A program made the translations under genes and the position numbers. This document shows positions 63,162 to 64,000 of a stretch of DNA of 64,000 bases, in pieces. The notes under the pieces are model-generated. The model had not been told where the DNA came from. It made no database searches and was given only the letters and a program-made list of their open reading frames with translations. The stretch is from NCBI RefSeq assembly GCF_008281175.1, contig NZ_CP036524.1, positions 2,294,001-2,358,000 on the forward strand. Reading direction: 5' to 3'. The number at the start of each line of letters is the position of its first letter. The stretch's first letter is position 1. The stretch comes from [Clostridium] hylemonae DSM 15053. Its GTDB lineage: Bacteria; Bacillota; Clostridia; Lachnospirales; Lachnospiraceae.

Positions 63162-64000
63162 TTATTTTTTCAGGCTGTAGTAGTCTTTTACGTACTCTGT
63201 GAACGCCTTTGCGACAGGCACCTGATACTTGTTTTTCAGCGTCACCATATAGATGAAGCGCCGGTAGTCCAGATCCTCGATCTCCAGGAAAGACGCCTTC
63301 ATGCTGCGCACTGTGGCGGCGTCCGGAACGATGCCGACGCCGAAGCCTCTGGCCACAAGCCCTACCATGGCGCTGTCCTCATCCACCGTATAGACGATAT
63401 CCGGCTTGATGCCGTAATCTTTGAATATCTGGCTTATGACGCCGCGCAGTCCGCTCCCTCTGTTAAAGAAAATCTGCGGATACGAAGCTATTTCCTCAAA
63501 TCTCACACTCTTTTTTTCGGCCAGCGGATGTTCCGGCGGTACGGCGGCGATCAGCTTCTCCTGGGACACCGGGACAAAATCCAGCTCTTTTTCGCCTGTC
63601 ACCATGGAACAGAAACCGATATCATACTTTTCCTCTTTCACACCTTCCACAATTTCCTTTGTGACTCCGTTGCTGAAACCAAACTCCACTTTTTTATCCC
63701 TGTTTGCTTCCAGAAAACCGGAAATGACCTCCGGGATAAACTCGCTTCCCTGCGTATATATGTAACCGATGTCAACCTTCCCGCTTCTTTCGCTCGTCAT
63801 AGCCCTTGTCTTCTTGATCCCCGCATCGAGGATATCGAGAGCTTCCTCGGCATACTCCATAAACAGCCTCCCGTATTTGGTAAGGGCTACGTTTCTTCCC
63901 TGCCGTTCAAACAGGCTCGTGCCAAGTTCCTCCTCCAGTGACGATATGGCATGGCTCAGGCTCGGCTGGGTGATCGACAGTTTCTGGGCTGCATTTGTAT
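63162..64000 (-). CDS. LysR-family transcriptional regulator (5' end outside window)
   Basis: Partial gene: the N-terminus lies beyond the window edge. The visible part starts in the helix-turn-helix (AAQKLSITQPSLSHAISSLEEELG, LFERQGRNVALTKYG) and continues with the full periplasmic-binding-like effector domain to the stop at 63162. Resembles the CynR/CysL type of LysR regulators. Its target, usually the divergent gene, is not in view. Confidence 0.92.
   Translation of the reverse strand, partial: TNAAQKLSITQPSLSHAISSLEEELGTSLFERQGRNVALTKYGRLFMEYAEEALDILDAGIKKTRAMTSERSGKVDIGYIYTQGSEFIPEVISGFLEANRDKKVEFGFSNGVTKEIVEGVKEEKYDIGFCSMVTGEKELDFVPVSQEKLIAAVPPEHPLAEKKSVRFEEIASYPQIFFNRGSGLRGVISQIFKDYGIKPDIVYTVDEDSAMVGLVARGFGVGIVPDAATVRSMKASFLEIEDLDYRRFIYMVTLKNKYQVPVAKAFTEYVKDYYSLKK

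Overview
The window reads as a chromosomal segment of a spore-forming, anaerobic Lachnospiraceae-type Clostridium (Firmicutes). Grounds: the sporulation genes spoIIGA-sigE, sigG, spoVT and cotJABC; the clostridial SCIFF peptide with its radical SAM maturase; fermentative pyruvate formate-lyase; a chorismate mutase-shikimate kinase fusion; and strong AGGAGG ribosome binding sites. The genus cannot be fixed from sequence reading alone. Almost all genes lie on the minus strand. The plus-strand exceptions are yqeY, a small membrane protein gene, a 53-codon gene, and a block at 53.0-56.7 kb.

Layout. 0-9.1 kb: a minus-strand run of TIGR04086 membrane protein, scfA (SCIFF peptide), scfB (maturase), secDF, recJ, apt and rel. 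9.1-15.5 kb: spoVT, yqeY (+), a PrsA-like foldase lipoprotein, mfd and pth. 15.6-20.6 kb: small proteins, a HAD phosphatase, sigG, a beta-CASP metallo-nuclease and sigE. 20.6-33.1 kb: spoIIGA with a Spo0A-type promoter, ftsZ, then the division/wall (dcw) cluster read from its promoter end: mraZ, rsmH, ftsL, two class B PBPs, mraY, murD, a SEDS glycosyltransferase and ftsQ. murE, murF, murG and ftsA are missing from their usual places. 33-44 kb: an accessory-looking stretch with four copies of a large palindromic repeat, DegV, a second SEDS protein, a DUF2806 gene, a 53-codon gene, pflBA under a ZTP riboswitch, cotJABC, and a frameshifted IS1182-family insertion sequence. 44-53 kb: the copper operon copA-csoR-copZ under an overlapping operator/promoter, glyA, htrA, alaX and argS. 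53-57 kb (+): flavoprotein-rubredoxin, endonuclease IV, and a GntR-ABC operon. 57-64 kb: azlCD, tRNA-Arg(CCG), several Lachnospiraceae conserved proteins, efp, yqeG, the aroK fusion and a truncated LysR regulator.

How the parts connect. Sporulation control (Spo0A boxes, spoIIGA-sigE, sigG, spoVT) sits beside division and wall synthesis (ftsZ, dcw), as in Bacillus, but with genes lost and a nuclease inserted. Many controls can be read directly: a MraZ operator of 10-bp-spaced boxes, CsoR operators over a consensus promoter, a GntR operator palindrome, a ZTP riboswitch with terminator, an attenuator between scfA and scfB, and a terminator hairpin that also carries the ribosome binding site of the second PBP. 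I see no rRNA, CRISPR array or prophage.
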